From JBHHZM01 sp046758065 (GTDB lineage Bacteria > Pseudomonadota > Alphaproteobacteria > JAAXGF01): DNA of 19,330 bases. Positions 1 to 6,136 of this stretch are shown piece after piece. Below the pieces are notes generated by a model. It was not told the DNA's origin, searched no databases, and was given only the letters and a program-made list of their open reading frames with translations. Location: assembly GCA_046758065.1 (NCBI GenBank), contig JBHHZM010000060.1:1-19330 (forward strand), read 5' to 3'. Each line of letters starts with the position of its first letter. The first letter of the stretch is position 1. The position numbers and the translations under genes are program-made.

Positions 1-103
1 CGCCCGCGGCGTCGGCGCGCTTGCCCGATGTCCCCGCATCGCGCCGCGCGCGCCTCCTGGCGGATCGCCGCGCCGCCCGGGAAACAGAATTGATCCGATC
101 TCA

Positions 104-493
104 TCACATCTCGCTCTGGCACGCCATCTTGATGAACGTACTGATCTCGCCGGGGGTGGAAAAGACGACAAAGCCCCTGTCTCCCCGCATGCCTGCGTTT
201 ATCACCACGGGTATTCCCGTCGGAGGTCCGTCGGTGCCCGAGTCCGTCTTGAAGCGAAGATCGAATTCGGAGTATTCGACCGGAGAGCCGTCCGTCGTGA
301 TCACCCGATATGTGCCATCGCAATAGGTGATTGCTTCGACCTGCTGGTCCGGTGGCGCGTCCGCCAGGTGCAGCTTTTTCCCTTGCTGGTGGGCGGCGGC
401 CGGTTCATGGTCAAGGACAAGCAGCGCCGGCGCGCCCATCACACCGACTAGGACCGCCGCCGCGACGATCAAAGTGTTACGGTTCTTGGGCAT
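104..493 (-). CDS. Unknown exported protein, 129 aa
   Basis: I do not recognise the family. The chosen ATG at 493 follows a clear AAAGGAGA ribosome site; an in-frame ATG at 610 would overlap the SCO1 stop codon but lacks such a site and would place a non-signal-like extension in front. Residues 1-35 look like a signal peptide or N-terminal anchor: basic MPKNRN, then a hydrophobic run, then an AAAH cleavage-like region. The mature part has two cysteines, C58 and C125, which could form a disulfide. It is the last gene of the run that begins at the copper-type promoter near 2249-2279 and lies 113 bp after the SCO1 gene. A periplasmic role linked to copper or Sco function is inferred from position only. 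Confidence 0.7.
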   Translation of the reverse strand: MPKNRNTLIVAAAVLVGVMGAPALLVLDHEPAAAHQQGKKLHLADAPPDQQVEAITYCDGTYRVITTDGSPVEYSEFDLRFKTDSGTDGPPTGIPVVINAGMRGDRGFVVFSTPGEISTFIKMACQSEM

Positions 494-606
494 GTAGCTT
501 TCTCTCCTTTGAGGTCCGGGGTTGGTCCATAGCCCACGCCTCGCATGAAGCCGCGGCCTGTTCACCCGGAGACTTTCGTCACCACCCTTCATGCTCGTCA
601 TCCTTG

Positions 607-1290
607 TCATGGCTGACCTTCAATGAAACGTTGAACGTCTTCCGCAATCTCCTCGGCCGTTATGCCGTGTGCGTAGCGGACCAGCCCGCTGCCATCCGGG
701 CCAACGAGGTAGAACGTGGCGGTGTGGTCCACGACGTACCGGGAATCATCCCTGGTTACCGCGCTTAGGCTCTTGTCTTCGTCATCGAGATCCAGGGGAA
801 AGAATTTTATTCGGCGCACACGATAGGTATTGGCTGCCGCATCGATCTGCTCGCGCGTGCCCGTAAGACCGATTAGCCGCGGATGGAAACGCCGAACGTA
901 GCGGGCCATCACCTCGACCGTATCGCGGGTCGGATCGACGGTGATAAAAATCGGCTGCACTTTCTCGCCCTGCTCACCCAGAATTTCGATTGCCTCGACC
1001 ATGACCTGAAGGTCGATCGGGCATAAATCGGGACAATGGGTGTAGCCGAAATAGACCAGCATGAATTTGCCGAGGAAATCCTTGTCAGTAACAGTCCTCC
1101 CTCGATGATCGACGAGCGAAAACGGCCCGCGATTGGTCGGCTGTGAGGACGGATCGCTTTGGGGCCGATCACTTTGGGACCGATCGTGCGCCCAGGCATA
1201 AGTGGAATGGAGCGGGCCCAGCGAAGACGCCGTAAGGGCAACGCCCACGAAGGTCGCGGCAGCGACGACGGTTAAACGATTGATACGCAT
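607..1290 (-). CDS. SCO1/SenC family copper chaperone / thiol protein
   Basis: The 227-residue protein has an N-terminal hydrophobic segment (about residues 6-30) that should export or anchor it in the periplasm, then a thioredoxin-like Sco domain. The copper-binding CxxxC is at C86 and C90 (THCPDLCP), and the distal histidine ligand is H189 (VVDHTATFYL), so the three-ligand Sco set is intact. Sco proteins deliver copper to the CuA site of cytochrome oxidase or act as periplasmic copper-linked thiol reductases. The ATG at 1290 is preceded by AGAAGGAGG at good spacing. Residues 37-46 carry a small near-repeat (DRSQSDRPQS). It sits downstream of a copper-type promoter and a Met-rich protein, and a CtaG protein lies in the same island, consistent with copper supply to an oxidase. 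Confidence 0.95.
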   Translation of the reverse strand: MRINRLTVVAAATFVGVALTASSLGPLHSTYAWAHDRSQSDRPQSDPSSQPTNRGPFSLVDHRGRTVTDKDFLGKFMLVYFGYTHCPDLCPIDLQVMVEAIEILGEQGEKVQPIFITVDPTRDTVEVMARYVRRFHPRLIGLTGTREQIDAAANTYRVRRIKFFPLDLDDEDKSLSAVTRDDSRYVVDHTATFYLVGPDGSGLVRYAHGITAEEIAEDVQRFIEGQP

Positions 1291-1310
1291 GGCATGCCTC
1301 CTTCTCTCTG

Positions 1311-1421
1311 CTACGACTTTTGCTGCCGACCAATGGCCGTCGCCGAGAAAGCGGCAATGTTGGCGTGGCCCGGGTTCTGGGCACACGCCGTTAGCAACGA
1401 GACGGTTACCAACCAGCACAT
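1311..1421 (-). CDS. Possible 36-aa lipoprotein
   Basis: This short frame starts at ATG 1421 and ends with TAG 20 bp before the SCO1 start. The product begins with a short hydrophobic run followed by LLTACAQNP, which fits a lipobox with the acylated cysteine at C13. A modest purine-rich ribosome site (ACTAGG) lies upstream. The mature peptide would be only about 24 residues. I do not recognise a family. The lipobox and position support it, but the length and weak ribosome site keep confidence low; it could be chance or a remnant. Confidence 0.35.
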   Translation of the reverse strand: MCWLVTVSLLTACAQNPGHANIAAFSATAIGRQQKS

Positions 1422-1437
1422 AATGTTGCCTAGTCTT

Positions 1438-1450
1438 CGCCTAAAAGGCG
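1438..1450. repeat. Short perfect inverted repeat (5-bp stem)
   Basis: CGCCT-AAA-AGGCG is a perfect palindrome in the gap between the Met-rich gene and the SCO1 side of the operon. It could fold in the transcript as a small hairpin. There is no following U-run, so a terminator is not supported; an mRNA processing or stability role is a guess. Confidence 0.35.
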
Positions 1451-1498
1451 GAGGGATCGAAGGCCCATGAATTCGGCGAGCCCCGGGTCTACCACCGC

Positions 1499-1780
1499 CT
1501 ATTCCTTACTCTCGGGCTCTTGGGGCGACTGCTGCGGCTCGCCTTTGTCCTGCTGCATCATGCCCTGCATCATCTTGTTGCAGTTCTCCATCATCTCATT
1601 CATCTGCCCCATCATGCCCATCATGTTGCCGCCGCCCATCATGTTTCCCTGGCCCATCATCCCAGACCCCATCATCGAGCCTTGTGAGCCTTGGGATTCG
1701 TGGGCGTAGAGCGCGGGCGCGACGGCAATGCCAGCCACGAGCGCAGACGCAACGAAGAGGGTCTTCAGGGATTTGCGCAT
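1499..1780 (-). CDS. Met-rich periplasmic metal-binding protein, 93 aa
   Basis: A typical signal peptide (MRKSLKTL, hydrophobic core, AlaLeuTyrAla cleavage region around residue 26) is followed by a low-complexity domain packed with Met-Met pairs: MMGSGMMGQGNMMGG and more, about 18 methionines in roughly 40 residues, and one cysteine in MENCNKMM. Such Met motifs bind Cu(I) or Ag(I) in CopA/PcoE-like proteins, so a copper-sequestering periplasmic role is likely. ATG 1780 is used: AAGGAGA lies just upstream, inside the end of the preceding gene, whose TGA is only one base before the ATG, implying translational coupling. The C-terminus is acidic and Gln/Pro-rich. No family name is assigned. Confidence 0.85.
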   Translation of the reverse strand: MRKSLKTLFVASALVAGIAVAPALYAHESQGSQGSMMGSGMMGQGNMMGGGNMMGMMGQMNEMMENCNKMMQGMMQQDKGEPQQSPQEPESKE

Positions 1781-1781
1781 T

Positions 1782-2219
1782 TCAGCTTCTCCTTTTGTCC
1801 AAGAGTTCGGAGTGGTTTGAATCAGAGGCAACAGGGCTGATCGACCGCCGTGCCTCTGGCGGAGTGGTGGTGGCGGAAATGCCTTCGACCGCCCGGGATT
1901 CGTCCTCCATGGCCTGCGGCGTTTCGGTCCGCGGATGAGCCTGATCGGTGGCCCCGGTTCCCGTCGAGCACGACTTGCCGCCCGCCTTGTTCGTGCACAG
2001 GCCGAGCGCGCACATCGCCGCGCAGGGAGCGAGGGCCAGAACAATTGGCGCGAGGCCGGCCGCAACCAGCCAGCTCCAATTCAACGCCAATCCGGCGACC
2101 AGGAGCGCACCGGCCAAAACGATCAAACTACGGCGCCGGCCCAGGTAGTACTTAGCGGCGAGCAACAGATCCCGGGTCAAGGGAGACTCGGTGATTTTCG
2201 GTGGTTCCGACGTGCTCAC
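1782..2219 (-). CDS. Cys-rich two-helix membrane protein, 145 aa
   Basis: This is the first gene after the copper-type promoter. It uses a GTG start at 2219 behind TGAGGAGA. Two hydrophobic helices (about residues 31-46 and 48-66) are followed at once by a cysteine cluster, PCAAMCALGLC (C66, C70, C75), and then C84. The C-terminal half is hydrophilic and looks unstructured. I do not recognise a named family. The Met/Cys cluster at the membrane edge and the promoter suggest a role in copper handling; that is inference. It overlaps the ribosome site of the downstream Met-rich gene. Confidence 0.8.
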   Translation of the reverse strand: MSTSEPPKITESPLTRDLLLAAKYYLGRRRSLIVLAGALLVAGLALNWSWLVAAGLAPIVLALAPCAAMCALGLCTNKAGGKSCSTGTGATDQAHPRTETPQAMEDESRAVEGISATTTPPEARRSISPVASDSNHSELLDKRRS

Positions 2220-2248
2220 GAAAATGTCTCCTCAGGCTACTACGTGGC

Positions 2249-2279
2249 TATTTAAGCCTTCCAGTCACTGGAAGGTCAA
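2249..2279 (-). promoter_or_regulatory. CueR/HmrR-type copper-responsive promoter
   Basis: Read on the minus strand: -35 TTGACC (2274-2279), a 19-bp spacer, then -10 TAAATA (2249-2254). The spacer is filled by a perfect dyad CCTTCCAG-TGA-CTGGAAGG (2257-2275). A lengthened 19-bp spacer with a central dyad is the hallmark of MerR-family promoters, and CCTTCC...GGAAGG is the Cu(I)-sensor (CueR/HmrR) operator type known from copA promoters. It should drive the run 2219 to 104. No gene for an obvious Cu(I)-type MerR protein is in the window. Confidence 0.9.
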
Positions 2280-2288
2280 GGCCCGGTT

Positions 2289-2948
2289 CTAGTCGGGCTC
2301 GACCCTTTGTTCACGGGAGTCTCGCGAGCTGACATCCCTGGCGGAAGGCCGCTCCAGATAGCGCCGCACCAGCGCCACGGCCTCCGGGCTGTCCCACTCG
2401 GCGGGACCGACCACTCTGCCGAGTTCCCTTCCCTGGCGGCCGATCAGCAGCGTCGTGGGTATGCCGAGAATGCCGAGGTCGCGCGACGCCTTGGTGGACT
2501 TGTCGACGTAGATGCGAAGCGCCTCGAGCCCGAGTTCCTGATAGAATGCCTTGACGGCCGGAACGCCCTGGCGGTCGATCGAGAGGGCGACGACCTCGAA
2601 GTCCGCGCCTCCGAGTTCGGCTTGTAGCCGGTCGAGGGTCGGCATTTCTCTGCGACACGGCGCGCACCACGTTGCCCAGATGTTCAGCAGAACCAGCCGC
2701 CCCCGAAGATCGGTCAGGGAAAGGGCGCTGCCGTCGCCGTCGACGAAGCGCAGTTCCGGCAGGGAGCGCGGCTCGTCCAGCGGTATGAACTCGAAGGACG
2801 GCAAAGCTGCCGGCGCCACCTCGCCGGGCGGCGGAACGGAAACGACCGTCACGCGCGGTGCCGATCTGTGCGCCGCGTACTCGTAAAGCACCACGGCAAG
2901 CATGGTCAGGGCAGCAGCCGCAGTTGCGACAACCAGAACCCTCTTCAC
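2289..2948 (-). CDS. TlpA/ResA-like membrane-anchored thioredoxin
   Basis: This 219-residue protein has an N-terminal membrane anchor (about residues 3-24), a Pro-rich linker, then a TlpA/ResA/AhpC-TSA thioredoxin fold. The redox site is WCAPC (C95, C98) and the cis-proline is P164 in GIPTT. Such proteins reduce periplasmic thiols, for example apocytochrome c heme-binding cysteines or Sco/CuA sites. I chose GTG 2948 because AAAGGGGGA lies eight bases upstream and the hydrophobic anchor starts right after it; in-frame ATGs at 2990 and 3119 lack a ribosome site, and the latter lies inside the preceding gene. It is the last gene of the cytochrome-DsbE-TlpA run. Confidence 0.9.
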   Translation of the reverse strand: MKRVLVVATAAAALTMLAVVLYEYAAHRSAPRVTVVSVPPPGEVAPAALPSFEFIPLDEPRSLPELRFVDGDGSALSLTDLRGRLVLLNIWATWCAPCRREMPTLDRLQAELGGADFEVVALSIDRQGVPAVKAFYQELGLEALRIYVDKSTKASRDLGILGIPTTLLIGRQGRELGRVVGPAEWDSPEAVALVRRYLERPSARDVSSRDSREQRVEPD

Positions 2949-3027
2949 GGCCGCGTCCCCCTTTGCCCGGGCCGACGCGCCGAAGCGCATTGCGGGCGAA
3001 CGGTCGGCGCCGGCGATGACGGCGGCG

Positions 3028-3624
3028 TCATTGCCGCAGCCTTTCGACCAGCGGCAGGATCGTCTCGTCGAGGATCCGTGCATTGATCGGGCCAATCTGC
3101 TTGAAGGCAATCCGGCCATCCCGGTCGATCACGAAGGTCTCGGGCACGCCGTAGACGCCCCACTCGATGCCGACCCTGCCGTCGATGTCCGCTCCGGTCC
3201 GGGTGTAGGGATCGCCAAGCGTATCCAGCCAGCCAGCGGCGTCCTCAGGCCGGTCCTTGTAGTTGAGGCCGTGGATGGGAACGACCCCCTCCGCCTTGAG
3301 CCGCATCAACAGCGGGTGCTCGTACCGGCAAGCCGTGCACCACGAGGCGAAGACGTTGACCAACGAGACCTCGCCGCTGAGGTTCGCGGTCGACAGGCCG
3401 GACTCGCGCCCTTGAACGGGTGGCAAGTCGAACTCGGGAACGGGTTTGCCGATCAGCACCGACGGAATCTCCGACGGGTCGCGGCCGGGATCGAGACCCC
3501 AAAGCAGCAGGCCCGCGATTGCCGCGAACGCCAAGACCGGCAACAGCCAAAGGAGCCGCACCGGCTTGCCAGTTAGTCCCATTTTTCGGTCGCTCGGTCG
3601 CACGAGCGTCGTCTCTTCCGTCAT
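3028..3624 (-). CDS. DsbE/CcmG-like thiol:disulfide oxidoreductase
   Basis: The 198-residue protein has a cytoplasmic N-terminus of about 22 residues, one membrane helix (about 23-43) and a periplasmic thioredoxin domain. The active site is WCTAC (C96, C99) with cis-proline P161 (YGVPETF), a pattern typical of the DsbE/CcmG family that reduces apocytochrome c. The domain order and the phrase GKPVPEFDLP also match that family. ATG 3624 overlaps the cytochrome stop by four bases (ATGA) and has AGGGAG upstream. No other ccm genes are visible, so it may serve the adjacent cytochrome or Sco proteins rather than general maturation. Confidence 0.93.
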   Translation of the reverse strand: MTEETTLVRPSDRKMGLTGKPVRLLWLLPVLAFAAIAGLLLWGLDPGRDPSEIPSVLIGKPVPEFDLPPVQGRESGLSTANLSGEVSLVNVFASWCTACRYEHPLLMRLKAEGVVPIHGLNYKDRPEDAAGWLDTLGDPYTRTGADIDGRVGIEWGVYGVPETFVIDRDGRIAFKQIGPINARILDETILPLVERLRQ

Positions 3625-4136
3625 TGCTTGGCTCCCTGATCCCGGCGATCATGACGGTGGCGAACCTCCGGTGGCCGCTCGTCCTTGACAAAAACGAGCA
3701 CGGCCCTGATCTGCTGGTCGGTAAGGATTTTTCCGAAGACGGGCATGTCGCTCTCGCAGCCTTCGGGTGCAAGCGGCGGCTTTATCCCGACCTTCGTAAT
3801 TCGGATGGGATGTTCGTTGGAGTGATGCCAGGCGTGCCCGGTCTCGTCGTGCGTCGGCGCCGGTAGCTTGCTGTCGGGTTTCTTGGCGCGGCAGTTCGGT
3901 TCGCCTTCGAGTTTCCAGCCGTGACAGGACGCACATTTCTCGGCGTAGATGGTTCGGTCTTGCGACACTTGCGCGGGGTCATCGGGAATTACGCCGACTA
4001 TCGTTGACGAAGGCCAATTCAACGTGGCAGCGGCGTCAAGGTCCACGGCCGCTGCGCCTCCCGGTCGGTTGCGCAGCGTAAGGTCCCGCCTCTTTAGCGG
4101 GGATGGTCTGCCTCGTGAATGGCGCTGATCAGGCAT
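3621..4136 (-). CDS. Monoheme c-type cytochrome, no visible signal peptide
   Basis: A single heme motif CASCH (C68, C71, H72) and a likely axial methionine M131 (ESDMPVFG) define a class I cytochrome c domain; the segment PAPTHDETGHAWHHS between them is His-rich. Cytochromes of this layout are often found next to copper resistance and oxidase assembly genes. The N-terminal 45 residues are Arg/Pro-rich and contain KRRDLTL, but no hydrophobic stretch follows, so I cannot see how the protein would be exported for heme attachment. ATG 4136 lies one base after the stop of the upstream small membrane peptide and has only a weak GGGA site. Either the start region is altered or the true start is missed. 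It overlaps the next gene by four bases. Confidence 0.85.
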   Translation of the reverse strand: MPDQRHSRGRPSPLKRRDLTLRNRPGGAAAVDLDAAATLNWPSSTIVGVIPDDPAQVSQDRTIYAEKCASCHGWKLEGEPNCRAKKPDSKLPAPTHDETGHAWHHSNEHPIRITKVGIKPPLAPEGCESDMPVFGKILTDQQIRAVLVFVKDERPPEVRHRHDRRDQGAKQ

Positions 4137-4137
4137 G

Positions 4138-4284
4138 CTAATCGTCCCGTCGCCCGCTGAAGAACAGGTATTTGATCAACGCGGCCGCAGCCAAGAGCAG
4201 CACGCCGATCACCAGAATGCCGAGCCCACCCATGAGCCAGCCGCCCATCACGCCGCCGTCCATCATGTTGTCCATCATTCCCAT
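4138..4284 (-). CDS. 48-aa Met-rich single-span membrane peptide
   Basis: A short gene read from ATG 4284, with AAGGGA close upstream, to TAG 4138-4140. The product starts MGMMDNMMDGG, continues VMGGWLMGGLG into a strong transmembrane helix (about residues 21-37), and ends with a basic-acidic tail SGRRDD. The Met pairs before the helix resemble those of the Met-rich protein at 1499-1780. It precedes the cytochrome start by one base, implying coupled translation. Small Met-rich membrane peptides occur in copper islands; the function is not established. The clean frame, ribosome site and helix make it likely real. Confidence 0.75.
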   Translation of the reverse strand: MGMMDNMMDGGVMGGWLMGGLGILVIGVLLLAAAALIKYLFFSGRRDD

Positions 4285-4430
4285 AAAATCCCTTCGCTTC
4301 GCTGTGATTGGCCTGCGTCACGCCACGCGGACGATGCCGCCATCCCACCCGCCAAATGCTCGGCGACGTGGCGGTGAAGCATCCCGTCGCCGATATTGTC
4401 GGTGACGAAGGCGACGTCGGCGGCGCTCCG
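4275..4430 (-). pseudogene. Multicopper oxidase C-terminal remnant
   Basis: A 51-codon open frame reads DVAFVTDNIGDGMLHRHVAEH followed by LAGGM. This is recognisable as the C-terminal copper site of laccase/CopA-type multicopper oxidases, normally DNPGDWMxHCHxxEHxxxGM. Here the type 1 copper cysteine is changed to Arg (HRH at 4368-4376) and the usual Trp to Gly. A TAG lies in frame just upstream (4431-4433) and no start is present, so nothing of the other domains remains. The downstream end runs into the 48-aa gene. It is a decayed fragment of a copper oxidase that once belonged to this island. Confidence 0.7.
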
Positions 4431-4452
4431 CTAGGGAGCCCACCGCGACGTT

Positions 4453-4806
4453 CTAGGCCTGGACGGGTGTTCGGGGAGGGTAGGGGTCGGGAGCCGAGGA
4501 CAGCCCGAGGCTCGTCTCTTCGAGCCAGATCGGGGGGGTGTCCGACATCAGACTCGCCGAGTGCAGATCGGCAACGATGATCGCCGACAGCCCAATACAG
4601 AAAACGACCGGGCAAGGGATGTCCGCGGCAGGCTGGTCGCCGCACCAGTTGCAGCCGCCCGTCATCGGGACATCGGCACCTGCCGACCAAGGTGTAGGCG
4701 AAGCGGTGGCGGCCGACACCATGGCCGTTCCCTGCATAGGCAGTCCGACGACGAACGCTGCAACCACCAGAGCCGCACAGATGCTTTGAATCAGGCCCCG
4801 ATTCAT
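4453..4806 (-). CDS. Small exported Cys-containing protein, 117 aa
   Basis: Residues 1-32 look like a signal peptide or anchor (MNRGLIQSICAALVV...). Then come a CNWC pair (C52, C55), a second pair in CPVVFC (C65, C70) that starts another hydrophobic stretch (about 66-80), and a Pro-rich tail PDPYPPRTP. This layout recalls short DUF2946-like proteins found beside copper genes, but I cannot assign it firmly. No convincing ribosome site precedes ATG 4806; a TATCAAT box 16 bases upstream could give a nearly leaderless message. The four cysteines suggest metal binding or a disulfide pair. Confidence 0.65.
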   Translation of the reverse strand: MNRGLIQSICAALVVAAFVVGLPMQGTAMVSAATASPTPWSAGADVPMTGGCNWCGDQPAADIPCPVVFCIGLSAIIVADLHSASLMSDTPPIWLEETSLGLSSAPDPYPPRTPVQA

Positions 4807-4958
4807 GGCTGGAATCTAACACGACATTGATAGGGGCCCAAACACAAAAGGTTCAGCTCGCCGCGAGCCCGCGTTGTCCACGGGCTGCGGACCGCCCCGA
4901 ATTCGGGTGTCGTGCGTATCCCGGGCAGCCGACGCGGGTCGTCTGTGAACCCAATGTT

Positions 4959-6119
4959 TCAGGGCCCCATCATTTGGCTGACTACGCCGATCAGAATTGC
5001 GGCCGAGAAGACGGCGATCACGAAAGCGGCGAACCCCAGCGCCATGGCGCGGTTCTTCGGCGCTTGCCGCCCGATCAGCTCGGCAGCCGTCATGGCAAGG
5101 TCGGGCCGCCCGGACGAGCGCTCAAAAGGGCTGCGGCGGCGGCTCTCGACCATGGTCTCATGTCGCCCCCACATGTGGATGACGACGAGGACCGCCACGA
5201 GGCCCATCATGCTGCTCGGTATCCAAATCGTCGCCGCACCTATCTGTTCGTCCGACAGGGCAGTAATGCCCCACAGCCGGCCCAATTCGTCATAGGCGGG
5301 GTAGAGGACATTATGCTTGAGAGCCAGATAGGAGCCGATGAGGATGTTCGACAGAATCAAGACCCACAGCATCATGAGACGTACCCCGTAGCGAGTGCCC
5401 AAAGGCGCGGAGCGGGAGTCGAAGACGCGCCAGAAGAACACGAGCCCCGCGAGCAACATGGTCGCGTGCATCAGGTAATGCACATAGTCGTTGAGAAGCG
5501 CCAGGTTGTGGTACTTCGGCATCTGCCAGAAGTAGAGCACACTGATGAACAGAATCGTCGCCACAGCCGGATGCGCGAATAAACCAAAAACGCCGCGGAT
5601 GAAAGCATTCCTGACGATGGGCGTCAGAACACGGCGCTGCGCCGCGTCCGGCATGCCGGCGACGAGCAGTCCTTGCGGCGCGGCGAGAAACAGCAGCATC
5701 GGCCCGATCATGCGAAGCAACAGGTGCTGGACTTGATGGACGAGGAAGACGCGCTCCGCGATCGGGTCTATAGGCGACTGGAGAGCGAGGAAGATCGCGG
5801 CAAGCCCGGCGAAGAAGGAGACGTGCCGCCAGATGCGCATACGTTCCGTCCTGTAGCGCCGACGCCAAAGGCCGGCAGCATAAAGGCAGGCGATGAGGAC
5901 AGTGCCAAGCGTGATGTCCGGCGTGAGATGCCACGCCGTCCATGGGCTTTCGTCGGCTTGCAGGATCCCATGCGCATATGCGGTGCGGACTCTAACCAGA
6001 AGCAGGACAAGCCCGGCAAGCACCACCAAGGACTTGCAGATCAGCGGTTTCCCTCTGAAGCCGCCCGGCCCAGTCGTGACACGAAACCGCGCCCCGAAAA
6101 TCTGAGGACGATCGGCCAT
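4959..6119 (-). CDS. ctaG: CtaG-family cytochrome c oxidase assembly protein
   Basis: The 386-residue protein is a polytopic inner-membrane protein of the caa3-type CtaG family. Visible features are an N-terminal helix (about 27-48), several further helices, the conserved HQVQHLL motif (H128, H132) in a helix followed by MIGPMLLFLAAP, a second His-rich helix (DYVHYLMHATM), and a C-terminal extra helix (about 359-382). Family members help insert copper into oxidase subunits. The start at 6119 is 17 bases after the upstream ATPase stop; it lacks a strong ribosome site, so translation may be coupled. A longer in-frame reading to 6407 overlaps the ATPase and is rejected. The last 50 residues are less typical of the family. 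Confidence 0.9.
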   Translation of the reverse strand: MADRPQIFGARFRVTTGPGGFRGKPLICKSLVVLAGLVLLLVRVRTAYAHGILQADESPWTAWHLTPDITLGTVLIACLYAAGLWRRRYRTERMRIWRHVSFFAGLAAIFLALQSPIDPIAERVFLVHQVQHLLLRMIGPMLLFLAAPQGLLVAGMPDAAQRRVLTPIVRNAFIRGVFGLFAHPAVATILFISVLYFWQMPKYHNLALLNDYVHYLMHATMLLAGLVFFWRVFDSRSAPLGTRYGVRLMMLWVLILSNILIGSYLALKHNVLYPAYDELGRLWGITALSDEQIGAATIWIPSSMMGLVAVLVVIHMWGRHETMVESRRRSPFERSSGRPDLAMTAAELIGRQAPKNRAMALGFAAFVIAVFSAAILIGVVSQMMGP

Positions 6120-6136
6120 CGGGGGTATATCTATAA

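Noticed and set aside
1..103. Possible gene end at the left edge
   Set aside because: Frames on the plus strand are open and GC-rich, but with only about 100 bases and no motif nothing can be supported.
494..610. N-terminal extension of the unknown exported protein to ATG 610
   Set aside because: The start at 493 has a strong ribosome site and places the signal peptide at the N-terminus.
2949..3119. Longer start for the TlpA-like protein
   Set aside because: It would overlap the DsbE-like gene and put about 57 polar residues before the membrane anchor; GTG 2948 has a ribosome site.
4094..4822. A minus-strand 242-codon frame
   Set aside because: It overlaps the 117-aa exported protein, the oxidase remnant and the 48-aa peptide in another frame, and has no recognisable domain.
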